DNA from: Bacteroidota bacterium
GTDB taxonomy: Bacteria; Bacteroidota; Bacteroidia; B-17B0; Aurantibacillaceae
Length of the DNA: 64,000 nt
Reading direction: 5' to 3'
Assembly: GCA_016185125.1 (NCBI GenBank)
Contig: JACPOC010000017.1
Location: 53,192-117,191, forward strand
Shown: positions 10,205-20,793 of the stretch, piece after piece
Layout of the letters: each line of letters begins with the position of its first letter
Position numbering within the stretch: position 1 is the stretch's first letter
Position numbers and translations under genes: made by a program
The notes under the pieces: generated by a model
What the model saw: only the letters and a program-made list of their open reading frames with translations
The model's database searches: none
Told to the model about the DNA's origin: nothing

Positions 10205-10825
10205 ATGATGCGTTTTTTTAAAGTATGTCTCATTTTTATCTCAGCTATTCTTTTTGCTTCCTGCTCCCAAAAAAATGAATCGAAGGAAAGAGTCAGTCAT
10301 CCTAAAAAAGACTCTTCGCAAAGCGATTATTTAAAAGGAGTTTCACATAGTTCAAAAGAATATTTAAACGATTGTAAAAAATTGTTTGCCGAAGCCAAAA
10401 AAATGGACAGTATTATTATGAGGGAAACCGAAATTAAAACAGATATAGCCAATAAATCAATGAAAGCATTTACAGATTTCGCGTATTATTGTAAAAATGA
10501 TAGTTTGGCTCCGGTATTTCTTATTAAAACCGCCCAAATTGCCCAATCTGTTAATAATATTCCACAGGCAAAATTAGTACTTGATAAATGTATCAGCGAT
10601 TATTCCAACTTTAAAAATTTGCCCGCCGCCCTTTTTTTATTGGCGCAGCTTTACGATGATGAAAACTCCTATTTGAATGATGAAGTTCAGGCCAAAAAAT
10701 TATATAAACAAATTATTGAAGAATATCCAAAAAGCGATTTGGTGCCAAGTGCAAAAGGCGCTTTAGATCATATAGGAAAAACAGATGCTCAACTTATAAA
10801 AGAGTTTAACAAAAAGAACCCATGA
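10205..10825 (+). CDS. lipoprotein with TPR-like helical repeats
   Basis: A 206-residue envelope lipoprotein. The N-terminal signal ends in the lipobox FASC with Cys near residue 20, followed by a charged linker. From about residue 90 the sequence APVFLIKTAQIAQSVNNIPQAKLVLDKCISDY and FLLAQLYDDENSYLNDEVQAKKLYKQIIEEYP is of the tetratricopeptide type, so a binding or scaffold role is likely. It starts 4 bp after def and overlaps the next gene by 4 bp (ATGA). No specific function is recognised. Confidence 0.8.
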   Translation: MMRFFKVCLIFISAILFASCSQKNESKERVSHPKKDSSQSDYLKGVSHSSKEYLNDCKKLFAEAKKMDSIIMRETEIKTDIANKSMKAFTDFAYYCKNDSLAPVFLIKTAQIAQSVNNIPQAKLVLDKCISDYSNFKNLPAALFLLAQLYDDENSYLNDEVQAKKLYKQIIEEYPKSDLVPSAKGALDHIGKTDAQLIKEFNKKNP

Positions 10826-11235
10826 ACTCCTCCCTTCGCTTAATGATTGTAGGCATTTCGGGTGCCATTACCGTGGCTTTAGGGGCTATGGGCGCCCACT
10901 GGCTTAAAAATCAGCTTCCGGGCGGCTTAATAACAGCCGATCAAATTAACGGGTTTGATACAGCCGTTAAGTATCAAATGTATCATACTTTGGCTATGTT
11001 ATTAACTCTTTTATTTGCTTTTAATGTGCCGCACAAGTTTTTAAAATATGCTTATAACAGCTTTTTCATTGGAATAATTTTATTTAGCGGCTCCCTTTAT
11101 TTTTTATGCACCCGTAATTTATATCACGCTGATTTTTTAAAATTTTTAGGCCCCGTTACTCCATTAGGTGGTTTATTTTTTATAGCCGGTTGGATTTTTA
11201 TTGCTTTTTCTGCCATTAAAAAACCAAGTAAGTAA
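10822..11235 (+). CDS. DUF423 family small membrane protein
   Basis: A 137-residue inner-membrane protein with four hydrophobic segments. Seen: the family hallmark GAITVALGAMGAHWLK at the N-terminus, TAVKYQMYHTLAMLL in the middle and LGPVTPLGGLFFIAGWIFIAFSA at the end. The biochemical role of DUF423 proteins (E. coli YgdD) is unknown. Overlap of 4 bp with the lipoprotein gene suggests translational coupling. Confidence 0.9.
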   Translation: MNSSLRLMIVGISGAITVALGAMGAHWLKNQLPGGLITADQINGFDTAVKYQMYHTLAMLLTLLFAFNVPHKFLKYAYNSFFIGIILFSGSLYFLCTRNLYHADFLKFLGPVTPLGGLFFIAGWIFIAFSAIKKPSK

Positions 11236-11281
11236 TGGCACAAAGTTTTCTTTTATATTACCAAACAACAATATTCAAATT

Positions 11282-11641
11282 ATGAAACAAAGCATTTTTC
11301 TTTTAAGCACTATTTTAGTAATAGGATTTCAATCCTGTAAATCAAAAAAAACTACCCAGGCCGCTAAGGAACCCGCTCCAAAGGCCGCAGTTGTTTCCTG
11401 CGCCGCTACGGTAACTTTCGGAAGTTCGGGTAGTGGAATAGACGCTAAGAAATACGACGAAATTAAAGTAATGATTGAAGACAGGAAATTGAAATACACC
11501 GAAAAACCAATGGGTAAAGAAGGCGAACGCCAAATTTGCCTACCTTTAACCGAATTGAGCCAGGCCGATAAATCATCTTTTATATCTAAGCTTAAAAGTG
11601 CGGCTTCCTCAGGCCAAATGGTCTCATTATCAACTAATTAA
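11282..11641 (+). CDS. small lipoprotein of unknown function
   Basis: A 119-residue protein with a signal peptide ending in the lipobox FQSC, then a Lys/Ala/Pro-rich linker and a compact domain (ATVTFGSSGSGIDAKKYDEIKVMIEDRKL ... ICLPLTELSQADKSSFISKL) with two cysteines that could form a disulphide. The start is the ATG at 11282; in-frame codons upstream overlap the DUF423 gene and lack a signal. I do not recognise the family. Confidence 0.7.
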   Translation: MKQSIFLLSTILVIGFQSCKSKKTTQAAKEPAPKAAVVSCAATVTFGSSGSGIDAKKYDEIKVMIEDRKLKYTEKPMGKEGERQICLPLTELSQADKSSFISKLKSAASSGQMVSLSTN

Positions 11642-11670
11642 AGAAATTAAATTTTTGTGTAAAATGTGCT

Positions 11671-11700
11671 AAAATCCTCTGAAAACAAGGGGTTTTTTTG
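11671..11700 (+). terminator. probable terminator ahead of pckA
   Basis: A short stem CCTCT/AGGGG closed by A/T pairs and followed by a run of seven T. It ends 30 bp after the small lipoprotein gene and directly abuts the pckA promoter element. The stem includes G-T pairs, so strength is uncertain. Confidence 0.45.
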
Positions 11701-11708
11701 TACTTTTG
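11701..11708 (+). promoter_or_regulatory. -7 promoter element TACTTTTG of pckA
   Basis: Exact match to TAnnTTTG, 26 bp before the pckA start codon; a weak TCTG lies 19 bp upstream as possible -33 element. Confidence 0.5.
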
Positions 11709-11733
11709 TACCGCTTAACTAAAAAAACATATA

Positions 11734-13347
11734 ATGAACGAAATTGGATTAAAAGCTAAGGATGCCAGTGTTGCTCAATTTGGACTTTCGAATGTTGATA
11801 TGGCCTATTGGAATTTACACCCAAGTGAATTGGTTGAAGAAACTATTGCCCGCGGCGAAGGAGTGTTAACAGATGTTGGCGCATTGGCAATTGATACGGG
11901 CGAATTTACCGGTCGCTCTCCAAAAGATAAGTTTGTTGTGTATGACGAAAACACAAAAGACAGTGTGTGGTGGAGCGATGTAAATAACAAATTTGATGCC
12001 GGTAAATTTGATATTTTACATCATCGCATGCTTGCTTATTTAGGAGGTAAAGAAATTTGGGTGCGTGATGCCTATGCTTGCGCCGACCCTACCTACAGAA
12101 TAAATATTCGCGTGGTTACAGAGTTTCCGTGGAGCAATTTATTTGCAAATAATTTATTTTTACGTCCTACTGCCGAAGAAATTAAAAATTTTAAAAGTGA
12201 TTGGACCATCATTTGCGCACCCGGCTTTAAAGCAGACCCCAAAGTAGACGGCACGCGCCAGCATAACTTTGCGGTACTAAATTTCTCTAAAAAAATGATA
12301 CTTATTGGTGGAACAGGTTACACCGGCGAAATTAAAAAGGGAATCTTTGCCGTTTTAAATTACATTCTTCCGCATGAAAAAGGAGTATTGCCAATGCACT
12401 GCTCTGCAAATATTGGTAAAAATGGCGATACAGCTATTTTCTTTGGTTTATCAGGCACGGGTAAAACAACGTTGAGTGCCGACCCTGATCGTAAATTAAT
12501 TGGTGATGATGAGCATGGCTGGTCAGATAAAGGAGTGTTTAATTTTGAAGGAGGCTGTTACGCTAAATGCGTTGATCTTTCTGCTGAAAAAGAACCTCAA
12601 ATCTTCAGCGCTATAAAATTTGGTTCTTTATTAGAGAATATTAATTTTCAAGAAGGAACTACTACTGTTGATTACAGCAATATTTCAAAAACCGAAAACA
12701 CGCGTGTAAGCTATCCTTCTCATTATATTGATAACGCCGTAACTCCTGCCGTGGGCGATCTTCCAAAAAACATTTTCTTTTTAACCTGCGATGCTTTTGG
12801 AGTATTGCCTCCCATCTCAAAATTAACTCCGGCTCAGGCCATGTACCATTTTATAAGCGGCTACACTGCTAAAGTTGCCGGAACCGAAATGGGTATAACC
12901 GAACCCACACTAACGTTTTCGGCGTGTTTCGGGAAAGTATTTTTACCATTGCATCCAACAAAATACGCTGAATTATTGGGCGAAAAACTAAAAAAGCACA
13001 ATGTTAATGTTTGGCTGTTAAACACCGGATGGGTGGGCGGTAAATTTGGCGTAGGAAGCAGAATAAAATTATCTTATACCCGCTCTTTAATTACAGCAGC
13101 TTTAAATGGCGAACTGGATAAAGTGGAATATGGCACCACACCTTATTTTAAATTGAACTTCCCAAAAAGCTGTCCTAACGTTCCTTCAGAAATTCTGGAG
13201 CCGCGCAATGCCTGGAAAGATAAAGATGCCTTTAGCCAAACCGCGCAAAGCCTTGCCGCTTCTTTTGTTAAAAACTTTGAGCAATACGCATCTGCTGCAA
13301 ACGCTGAAATTATAGCAGCCGCGCCGCATGCAGAGGTTACTGTTTAA
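11734..13347 (+). CDS. pckA: phosphoenolpyruvate carboxykinase (ATP)
   Basis: Gluconeogenic enzyme converting oxaloacetate and ATP to phosphoenolpyruvate and CO2. The 537-residue length is normal for the ATP-dependent family. Seen: the P-loop GLSGTGKTTLS near residues 238-248, the metal-binding LIGDDEHGW at about 255-263, FEGGCYAKC, and the conserved GRSPKDKF near residue 60. It has its own promoter and no close partner downstream. In a cell that burns fatty acids (operon at 1-6 kb) it links the TCA cycle to sugar synthesis. Confidence 0.97.
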   Translation: MNEIGLKAKDASVAQFGLSNVDMAYWNLHPSELVEETIARGEGVLTDVGALAIDTGEFTGRSPKDKFVVYDENTKDSVWWSDVNNKFDAGKFDILHHRMLAYLGGKEIWVRDAYACADPTYRINIRVVTEFPWSNLFANNLFLRPTAEEIKNFKSDWTIICAPGFKADPKVDGTRQHNFAVLNFSKKMILIGGTGYTGEIKKGIFAVLNYILPHEKGVLPMHCSANIGKNGDTAIFFGLSGTGKTTLSADPDRKLIGDDEHGWSDKGVFNFEGGCYAKCVDLSAEKEPQIFSAIKFGSLLENINFQEGTTTVDYSNISKTENTRVSYPSHYIDNAVTPAVGDLPKNIFFLTCDAFGVLPPISKLTPAQAMYHFISGYTAKVAGTEMGITEPTLTFSACFGKVFLPLHPTKYAELLGEKLKKHNVNVWLLNTGWVGGKFGVGSRIKLSYTRSLITAALNGELDKVEYGTTPYFKLNFPKSCPNVPSEILEPRNAWKDKDAFSQTAQSLAASFVKNFEQYASAANAEIIAAAPHAEVTV

Positions 13348-13472
13348 ATAGGCTTTTACTTAAAAGGCAAAGTTTTTAAAGGATAAAGGCTTTGAAATAA
13401 AGTAAGGTGTGGAAATAGGGGTGAAGTTGGATTAAAATGCAAGCCTTATTATTGTAAATATCTTATTTATAT

Positions 13473-14483
13473 TTATTCCCCCGCATTTAACGAAAATGTA
13501 AAGCAGGTGCCTTTTCCTACTTCGCTATCTACTTTTATTGATTTTTGATGAGCATCTACAATATGTTTTACAATAGCCAAGCCCAATCCGGTTCCTCCTT
13601 GCTCACGACTTCGCCCTTTATCTACTCTGTAAAAGCGTTCAAAAACGCGTGGTAAATGTTTAGGTTCAATTCCGGTTCCGTTATCACTTATTTCAATAAT
13701 AACATCGTTGTTAAGATATGAAAAACGGGTATAAGTAGTGCCACTGTCTTTGCCGTATTTTATACTATTGGTTATCAAATTAACCAACACTTGGCGAATG
13801 CGAAATTTATCGGCCTTAACGTAAACGGGCTTATCATATTTTTTAAAAAACTCTAAATTAATATTGCGTTTGGCCGCGGCTAATTCCATAGCGCTGTAAA
13901 TATCCCTGCAAAGCGCGGCAATGTCAAAGGTATCCACATCCAAGTGAAGATCGCCGGTTTCAAGCTGGGTAATTGTTTCCAAATCATCAATAATATTTAT
14001 TAAGCGATCAATGCTTTTTTCGGCGCGTTTTAAATAATTTACGTTAATGGTTGCATCTTCAAGGCCGCCGTTTAATAATGTATCCACATAACCTTGTATA
14101 TTAAATACAGGAGTTTTTAATTCGTGCGATACATTTCCTAAATATTCTTTACGATAGCTGTCAAGATTTTCGAAATGAGCCAATTCTTTTTCGCGCGATT
14201 CTATGAGGTAATTAACGCTGCTCTCGAGTTCTTCAATGCTATCAATTTCATCAAGCTGACTGTGATGCTGAGGTATTTGTTTACTTAAAAAACGTTTGCG
14301 TATTTTTTCAGAAAGTATATTAATGTTTTTTGATACTTCGATATAATAAAAATAATAAAGCGTAATAAAGGAAGTAATGAAGCAAACAAAAACAGATAGA
14401 ATAAAATAAGAAAGTTCAATTTTAAAACTTCCTATTTTATAAATGATTAAAAAGCATAAGGTGCAAATTAATGTATTAACCAA
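13473..14483 (-). CDS. sensor histidine kinase, PhoR-like
   Basis: A membrane histidine kinase: two hydrophobic segments within the first 50 residues, a short linker, the HisKA box NVSHELKTP with His120, then the ATPase motifs NLITNSIKYG (N box), DNGTGI (G1), FERFYRVDKGRS and GGTGLGLAIVKHIV (G2). No response regulator is adjacent. The listed start is a TTG; the frame stays open upstream to 14537 with KQRSNISTRILTLAL, which looks like a native signal-anchor N-terminus. A CTG at 14526-14528 is the only plausible start for it. The true start is uncertain, and the 21-bp array abuts this end. Confidence 0.88.
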   Translation of the reverse strand: MVNTLICTLCFLIIYKIGSFKIELSYFILSVFVCFITSFITLYYFYYIEVSKNINILSEKIRKRFLSKQIPQHHSQLDEIDSIEELESSVNYLIESREKELAHFENLDSYRKEYLGNVSHELKTPVFNIQGYVDTLLNGGLEDATINVNYLKRAEKSIDRLINIIDDLETITQLETGDLHLDVDTFDIAALCRDIYSAMELAAAKRNINLEFFKKYDKPVYVKADKFRIRQVLVNLITNSIKYGKDSGTTYTRFSYLNNDVIIEISDNGTGIEPKHLPRVFERFYRVDKGRSREQGGTGLGLAIVKHIVDAHQKSIKVDSEVGKGTCFTFSLNAGE

Positions 14484-14550
14484 GGCAAGGGTTAAAATGC
14501 GGGTTGATATATTTGAGCGTTGTTTCAGGCGGCAGCTAAAATTAATACCT

Positions 14551-14781
14551 GTTTATTGAGAATAGGCTTCAGTTTATTAATTTCAGGTTCATGTTTCTTT
14601 GTAAAAAGTTCATGTTTCTTGAAAACAGGCTGCTGGTAATTGATTTTTAGTGGATGAAATACGATTTTTAGTTCATCTTTCTTGAAAAAGGACGCCTGTT
14701 TCTTAAAAACAGGTTCATGTTTCTTAAAAACAGGCTCCTGTTTATTGATAACAAGCCCCTGTTTATTGATTTTTATCACTT
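14551..14781. repeat. 21-bp imperfect tandem array A (11 units)
   Basis: Eleven consecutive units, each exactly 21 bp, starting at 14551, 14572, 14593 and so on to 14761. On the + strand units begin GTTT(C/A)TT and usually end TTCAT or CT; units 7 and 8 differ at only three bases while units 4-5 are strongly diverged. It fills the gap between atpC (ends 14796) and the histidine kinase. Because 21 bp is seven codons, a 97-codon leftward frame (14525-14818) stays open through it with heptapeptides such as KKHEPVF; I do not regard this as good evidence for a protein. Confidence 0.9.
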
Positions 14782-14795
14782 TTTTTTGTTTGCGC

Positions 14796-15032
14796 TTACT
14801 CGGCAAGTACAATAACATTGTTTTTTAAAACTTCAACCACCCCGCCTTTTATAACAAACTCCAGCTTATTGTTATTGTCTTCCACCAACTCAACTTTACC
14901 TGATTTTAAAGTTGCAATCATGGGCGCATGGTTGTTTAATATACCAAAACTTCCTTCATTACCAGGAAAAACGGCCGATTTAACGTTGCCTTCAAAAAGC
15001 CTTTTATCGGGAGTTATAATTTCTAATTTCAC
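14796..15032 (-). CDS. atpC: ATP synthase epsilon subunit, short form
   Basis: Central-stalk subunit of F1. Only 78 residues: the N-terminal beta-sandwich is complete (EIITPDKRLFEGNVKSAVFPG, EGSFGILNNHAPMIATLKSG, EFVIKGGVVEVLKNNVIVLAE), but the C-terminal two-helix domain that inhibits ATP hydrolysis in other bacteria is absent. Short epsilon subunits are usual in Bacteroidota, so this is not a truncation. It follows atpD by 76 bp. Confidence 0.95.
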   Translation of the reverse strand: MKLEIITPDKRLFEGNVKSAVFPGNEGSFGILNNHAPMIATLKSGKVELVEDNNNKLEFVIKGGVVEVLKNNVIVLAE

Positions 15033-15108
15033 TTGAATAGTTTTTAGTTTTTAATTTTTAGTACTCAGCATTTATTAAACACTCAACACTAATAACTCAA
15101 CATTATAA

Positions 15109-16629
<1,521 letters not shown>

Positions 16630-16641
16630 TTAATTCGGGTG

Positions 16642-16672
16642 CAAAGGTAGTGGTTTTATGATAATATCTAAA
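16642..16672 (-). promoter_or_regulatory. promoter of atpD-atpC (TTTA-N19-TACCTTTG)
   Basis: Read on the minus strand: TTTA, 19 bp, then TACCTTTG, an exact -7 consensus with a one-mismatch -33 element, 27 bp before the atpD start codon. Confidence 0.65.
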
Positions 16673-16784
16673 AAAAATAGAAGAATTATTGACAGGCTTT
16701 TTAACAAATGTGCATTATTGTTAATTTCAATTAACCATTCAACGCGCGTTCTTTTTAATTAGCAATAAACCGTACCTTTATAAA

Positions 16785-17753
16785 GTGCTTACTGTAAGAA
16801 ACACCCGACATTTTCGCCTTGAAAAGCCCACCATTTTAACTATTGGCACATTTGATGGGGTTCATCTCGGGCATCAAAAAATTTTAAGTCGTCTTCAGCA
16901 ATTAAAGAAGCAGTTTGGCTTAAATACCGTTGTTCTTACCTTTGAACCTCACCCGCGCAAAATTTTATTTCCCGAGCAAACCGATCTTAAACTCCTTACT
17001 TTAATAGATGAAAAATTAAATTTGCTTGAAACTTACGGGGTGGATGTTACAGTTGTTTATCCTTTTGATAAAGAGTTTTCGAACATTGAATCAAAGGAAT
17101 ACATTGAGGATATTTTACTTAAAAGCTTAAAAGTAAAGTATCTGGTAATTGGCTACGACCATAAATTTGGGAGGAACAGAAGCGGTGATATTAATGTGCT
17201 GAAACAGTTTTCGGGTTCATCAGGCTTTCAGGTGGAAGAAATAAATGCCTTGGATATTGATAGCATTTCCATAAGCAGCAGCAAAATAAGGCAAGCTCTT
17301 GAACTTGGCAACATTGAATTGGCCAATAATTATTTAGGACATACATTCTTTTTATATGCTACTGTAATTAAGGGAAAGCAATTGGGACGAACCATTGGTT
17401 ACCCCACCGCTAATCTTAAAATTGAAAGTTGTGATAAACTGATTCCTAAAATAGGGGTATATTTTGTGGAAGTGATTGTTGATTCATTGTCGTATTTCGG
17501 GATGATGAGTATAGGTTATAATCCTACAACAGATAATGATAATGAAATTAAACTTGAAGTTCATTTATTTGAGTTTAACAAAGATTTATATGGCAAAACC
17601 ATTCGCGTTAATTTTATAAAGTATTTGCGCGATGAAATGAAATTTAACTCCTTAGATGAACTTACAAAGGAATTGCAGGAAGATAAAAAGAAGTGTATAT
17701 TACTCATTGATCAGATAAAGAATACGGTTAAGACAGTAAAGAGTATTATTTAA
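16785..17753 (+). CDS. ribF: bifunctional riboflavin kinase / FAD synthetase
   Basis: Makes FMN from riboflavin and then FAD. The 322-residue protein has an N-terminal nucleotidyltransferase domain (LTIGTFDGVHLGHQKIL, TFEPHPRK, GYDHKFGRNRSGD, ISSSKIRQALELGN) and a C-terminal kinase domain (GRTIGYPTANL, VYFVEV, EVHLFEFNKDLYGK). The start is a GTG; no in-frame ATG lies nearby. A -7-like TACCTTTA at 16773-16780 ends only four bases before it, so the mRNA leader may be extremely short. The LRR gene starts 7 bp downstream. Confidence 0.95.
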   Translation: MLTVRNTRHFRLEKPTILTIGTFDGVHLGHQKILSRLQQLKKQFGLNTVVLTFEPHPRKILFPEQTDLKLLTLIDEKLNLLETYGVDVTVVYPFDKEFSNIESKEYIEDILLKSLKVKYLVIGYDHKFGRNRSGDINVLKQFSGSSGFQVEEINALDIDSISISSSKIRQALELGNIELANNYLGHTFFLYATVIKGKQLGRTIGYPTANLKIESCDKLIPKIGVYFVEVIVDSLSYFGMMSIGYNPTTDNDNEIKLEVHLFEFNKDLYGKTIRVNFIKYLRDEMKFNSLDELTKELQEDKKKCILLIDQIKNTVKTVKSII

Positions 17754-17760
17754 AATTTTT

Positions 17761-18363
17761 ATGAAATATATAAACATATTGATTTTTGTTATTGGCCTTC
17801 AAAGTTTCTTGTATAGTCAAACACAGCTCTTAGATTCCTTAACACTGGCCAGCACTAAAGAGTATAACGATCTTGACCTTGCGCTTAAAAATCCTGATAG
17901 CGTTATAAAACTTTCTTTAAGGAAGAAAAAATACAAATCTTTTCCTTCGCAGTTGTATGCCTTTAAAAATCTTCAGTATTTAGATATCAGTAAAAATTCA
18001 ATTGATGAATTGCCCGACAGTATGATTGTTTTTACAAACCTTCAGGTACTTATCTGTAATAAATCCGGTTTAAAAAAACTGCCCGATCAAATTGGCCGTT
18101 TAAAAAACCTCAAGTATATAAACGTAAATCAAAACGATATTGAAAGGCTTCCTTATAGTTTTGGCGCGCTTGAAAATTTGGAATTCGCCGACCTTTGGAG
18201 CAACAATCTGGAGTACTTTCCTGAATCGATGAAGCAAATGACAAAGCTCAAATGGATGGATCTTCGTAATATATTAATTCCTCAAAATCATCAGGATAAT
18301 ATTCAAAACATGCTTCCCAACACAAAAATATACTTTAGTCCGCCCTGTAAATGCAGTTGGTAA
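17761..18363 (+). CDS. secreted leucine-rich-repeat protein
   Basis: A 200-residue protein with a signal peptide (INILIFVIGLQSFLYSQ) followed by about five LRR units of 23 residues: LYAFKNLQYLDISKNSIDELP, FTNLQVLICNKSGLKKLP, LKNLKYINVNQNDIERLP, LENLEFADLWSNNLEYFP, and MTKLKWMDLRNI. It ends PPCKCSW. Such repeats bind proteins; the partner is unknown. It begins 7 bp after ribF, so it is probably co-transcribed with an unrelated housekeeping gene. Confidence 0.85.
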   Translation: MKYINILIFVIGLQSFLYSQTQLLDSLTLASTKEYNDLDLALKNPDSVIKLSLRKKKYKSFPSQLYAFKNLQYLDISKNSIDELPDSMIVFTNLQVLICNKSGLKKLPDQIGRLKNLKYINVNQNDIERLPYSFGALENLEFADLWSNNLEYFPESMKQMTKLKWMDLRNILIPQNHQDNIQNMLPNTKIYFSPPCKCSW

Positions 18364-18524
18364 GTATAATCTTTGGCCCTTGACTTATTAAAAATGCAGT
18401 ATTAATAAGTTTTACCGCGCCCTTAAAAAACACGTAACAATTATTCCAAATTTTATAACGTATTAATTATGCTTTTTTATATGTTCAAAATAGCAGCATA
18501 TAAAAGAGAATAAAATATCTGCCT

Positions 18525-20588
18525 ATGAAAAAAAGTTTAATATTTCCTTTAGTATTCTTAATGAATCTGTGCATGAGTGTTTCCGCTTTTGCTCAGTCAA
18601 AATCTGAAATGGAAGAGCAGGGATATGCCGCGCTTAACGACAAAGACTTTGCCACGGCTTATTCTATATTTGACAAATTAAACGCCAAATATCCAAAAGA
18701 GTTTGATTATAAATTCAAATTAGGAATTAGCGCGTTAAATTATCCCGAAAAAAAGCAAAGAGCCATTGACATATTTACCGAGGTTAAAAAAGAATCAAAA
18801 AGTGTGGAAACAGATTATTATTTAGGAAAGGCTTACCACATCAATTATCGTTTTAAAGAGGCTATTCCTTTATTGGAAACATTCATTTCGGCCAAAAACA
18901 ACTCGAAAAACAAGGAAGAAAAAGAAATGGTAACGGATGCCAAAATGATTTTAGATAATTGTAACAATGGCATTATGCTTATTGATACAAAAGTTATTGC
19001 GGATATTAAAAACATTGGCGCGCCTATAAACACCGATGAAGATCAGTATGTACCTGCCATTACTACTGATGAATCTATTATTGTATTCACTTACCGTGGT
19101 AAAAAAAGCATAGGAGGCAAATTAAATGCCGATCTTAAGCCCGATAATATTGAAGGAGAATATCATGAAGATGTTTACATTTCAAGAAAATCCGCGGATT
19201 CAACCTGGAGCGTGCCTGTTAGCATCGGAGCTATTAATACAAATGGAAACGATGCCTCTATTGCACTTTCACCGGACGGACAACTGCTTTTTATATTTTT
19301 AAGTACGGATAAAAATGAAGGCGATATTCTTGTAAGTAAATTAACAGGTACTGAATTTTCTACACCTATCCCTTTAAATAAAAATATTAATACAGATTCC
19401 TGGGAAGGTTCCTGCTCTATTTCGGGAGACGGAAGGCAACTTTATTTTGCCAGTGAGCGCCCCGGCGGACTTGGCGGCAGAGATATTTATTTAAGTGAGA
19501 ATATTAATGGCGAATGGGGTCCCGCTAAAAATCTTGGGCCTTCGGTTAATACTCCATTTGATGACGACGCTCCTTTTATTCATCCTGATGGAATCACTTT
19601 GTTTTTCAGTTCAAAAGGACATCAAAGTATTGGTGGATATGATATCATGTTTTCCGTTAAAAAAGATAACGAGTGGTTAGCTCCCAAGAGTATGGGACTT
19701 CCTCTTAACACAACTGAAGATGACAGATATTATGTAATTAATTCACGTGGCGATAAAGGTTTTTTCAGTAGCAACAGAGCGGGCTCCGGCGGATTAGGAA
19801 AACAGGATATTTACATGGTAACTCCGGGTATTTTAGGAGATAAACCTATCATCGCTTTATTAAAAGGAGTTGTTTATGGCGATGATAAACCTGTGGAAGC
19901 TAAAATTGAAGTTTTAAAAATAGCTCAGCAAGAAAATATAGGCCCCTATTACTCAAACAATATAAGCGGTAAATATCTTATGGCTTTAAGCCCCGGATCT
20001 ATTTACCGTATTAAAGTTGTTGCCGCCGGTTTTGAACCTCTGGAAGAAGATTTGGATATCGAAAGCTTAAATAAATACATGGAAACCATTAAAGATTTTT
20101 ATTTGTATAGTCCCGGTAAAGGCCCTGCCACAACTTCCGTGGCGGTTACACCAACTACATCTGTTGAAACCAATACAATAGATGCTGAAGTTTTACCTTG
20201 CGCCACTAAAAACCTGCCAGACTTTGGCCCCTTAAAAGGAAAATCGTTAAATGATATTCAATACTATAATCAATTATTAAACTCTGCCGGGGATTATTGC
20301 GCCCAAGGCTTAGTGTTTAAAGTGCAAATAGCCGCTTACCGCAAACCTCAAAATTATAAGTACACACACTTAACCCAGTTCGGCAAGCCTGAGGTTGTAG
20401 ATTATCCCGATGGCATTACACGCTTTACACAATTGGAATTTAAAACTATAAAAGAGGCCGAAGTTCAAAGGCAAAAAGCTATAGCTAAAGGACAAAAAGA
20501 TGCCTGGATAGTGGCTTTTATAAATGGCAAACGTTATACACTCGAAGATTTAATTATGGTTGATTTTTTAGGAAAATCCATTAATTAA
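18525..20588 (+). CDS. PorE-like envelope protein: TPR, WD40-like propeller, CarboxypepD-like domain and SPOR-like C-terminus
   Basis: A 687-residue periplasmic/outer-membrane protein. Order: signal peptide (1-24, ending AFAQ), TPR-like helices (about 30-150), a PD40/WD40-like propeller (about 190-430) with LSPDGQLLFIF, ISGDGRQLYFASERPGGLGGRDIY, IHPDGITLFFSSKG and FFSSNRAGSGGLGKQDIY, a CarboxypepD regulatory-like domain (about 445-530), a Thr-rich linker, and a C-terminal VQIAAYRKP ... AWIVAFINGKRYTLEDL module. T9SS PorE-type proteins share the first three parts but end in OmpA; here a SPOR-like module is in that place. A peptidoglycan-binding role is inferred. Confidence 0.82.
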   Translation: MKKSLIFPLVFLMNLCMSVSAFAQSKSEMEEQGYAALNDKDFATAYSIFDKLNAKYPKEFDYKFKLGISALNYPEKKQRAIDIFTEVKKESKSVETDYYLGKAYHINYRFKEAIPLLETFISAKNNSKNKEEKEMVTDAKMILDNCNNGIMLIDTKVIADIKNIGAPINTDEDQYVPAITTDESIIVFTYRGKKSIGGKLNADLKPDNIEGEYHEDVYISRKSADSTWSVPVSIGAINTNGNDASIALSPDGQLLFIFLSTDKNEGDILVSKLTGTEFSTPIPLNKNINTDSWEGSCSISGDGRQLYFASERPGGLGGRDIYLSENINGEWGPAKNLGPSVNTPFDDDAPFIHPDGITLFFSSKGHQSIGGYDIMFSVKKDNEWLAPKSMGLPLNTTEDDRYYVINSRGDKGFFSSNRAGSGGLGKQDIYMVTPGILGDKPIIALLKGVVYGDDKPVEAKIEVLKIAQQENIGPYYSNNISGKYLMALSPGSIYRIKVVAAGFEPLEEDLDIESLNKYMETIKDFYLYSPGKGPATTSVAVTPTTSVETNTIDAEVLPCATKNLPDFGPLKGKSLNDIQYYNQLLNSAGDYCAQGLVFKVQIAAYRKPQNYKYTHLTQFGKPEVVDYPDGITRFTQLEFKTIKEAEVQRQKAIAKGQKDAWIVAFINGKRYTLEDLIMVDFLGKSIN

Positions 20589-20769
20589 AATTATTTACTC
20601 TTCCTGCTATCAAGAAAACATTATGGTAATATTCCTTCTGCCCATCTTATAATTTCTTCTAAAATTTTTTAAGTCAATAACCTGCAATTTAAAAAAAACT
20701 ATGTGAGGGAATATGTAAAATTCACTCATCGCAAAGCTTCTATTATTCGCCTCAATTGAATAAAAACGC

Positions 20770-20777
20770 TAATTTTG
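20770..20777 (+). promoter_or_regulatory. -7 promoter element TAATTTTG of aspS
   Basis: Exact match to TAnnTTTG, 17 bp before the aspS ATG. No good -33 element was seen. The 205-bp gap upstream holds no other recognisable feature. Confidence 0.45.
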
Positions 20778-20793
20778 ACTCAAATTTCCAATT

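Noticed and set aside
14525..14818. A 97-codon protein of KKHEPVF-type heptads
   Set aside because: The frame runs through the 21-bp array, overlaps atpC and the kinase end, and stays open simply because 21 is a multiple of 3; kept only as part of the repeat entry.
14796..15032. AtpC as a truncated pseudogene
   Set aside because: The absence of the C-terminal helices is normal for epsilon subunits of this phylum.
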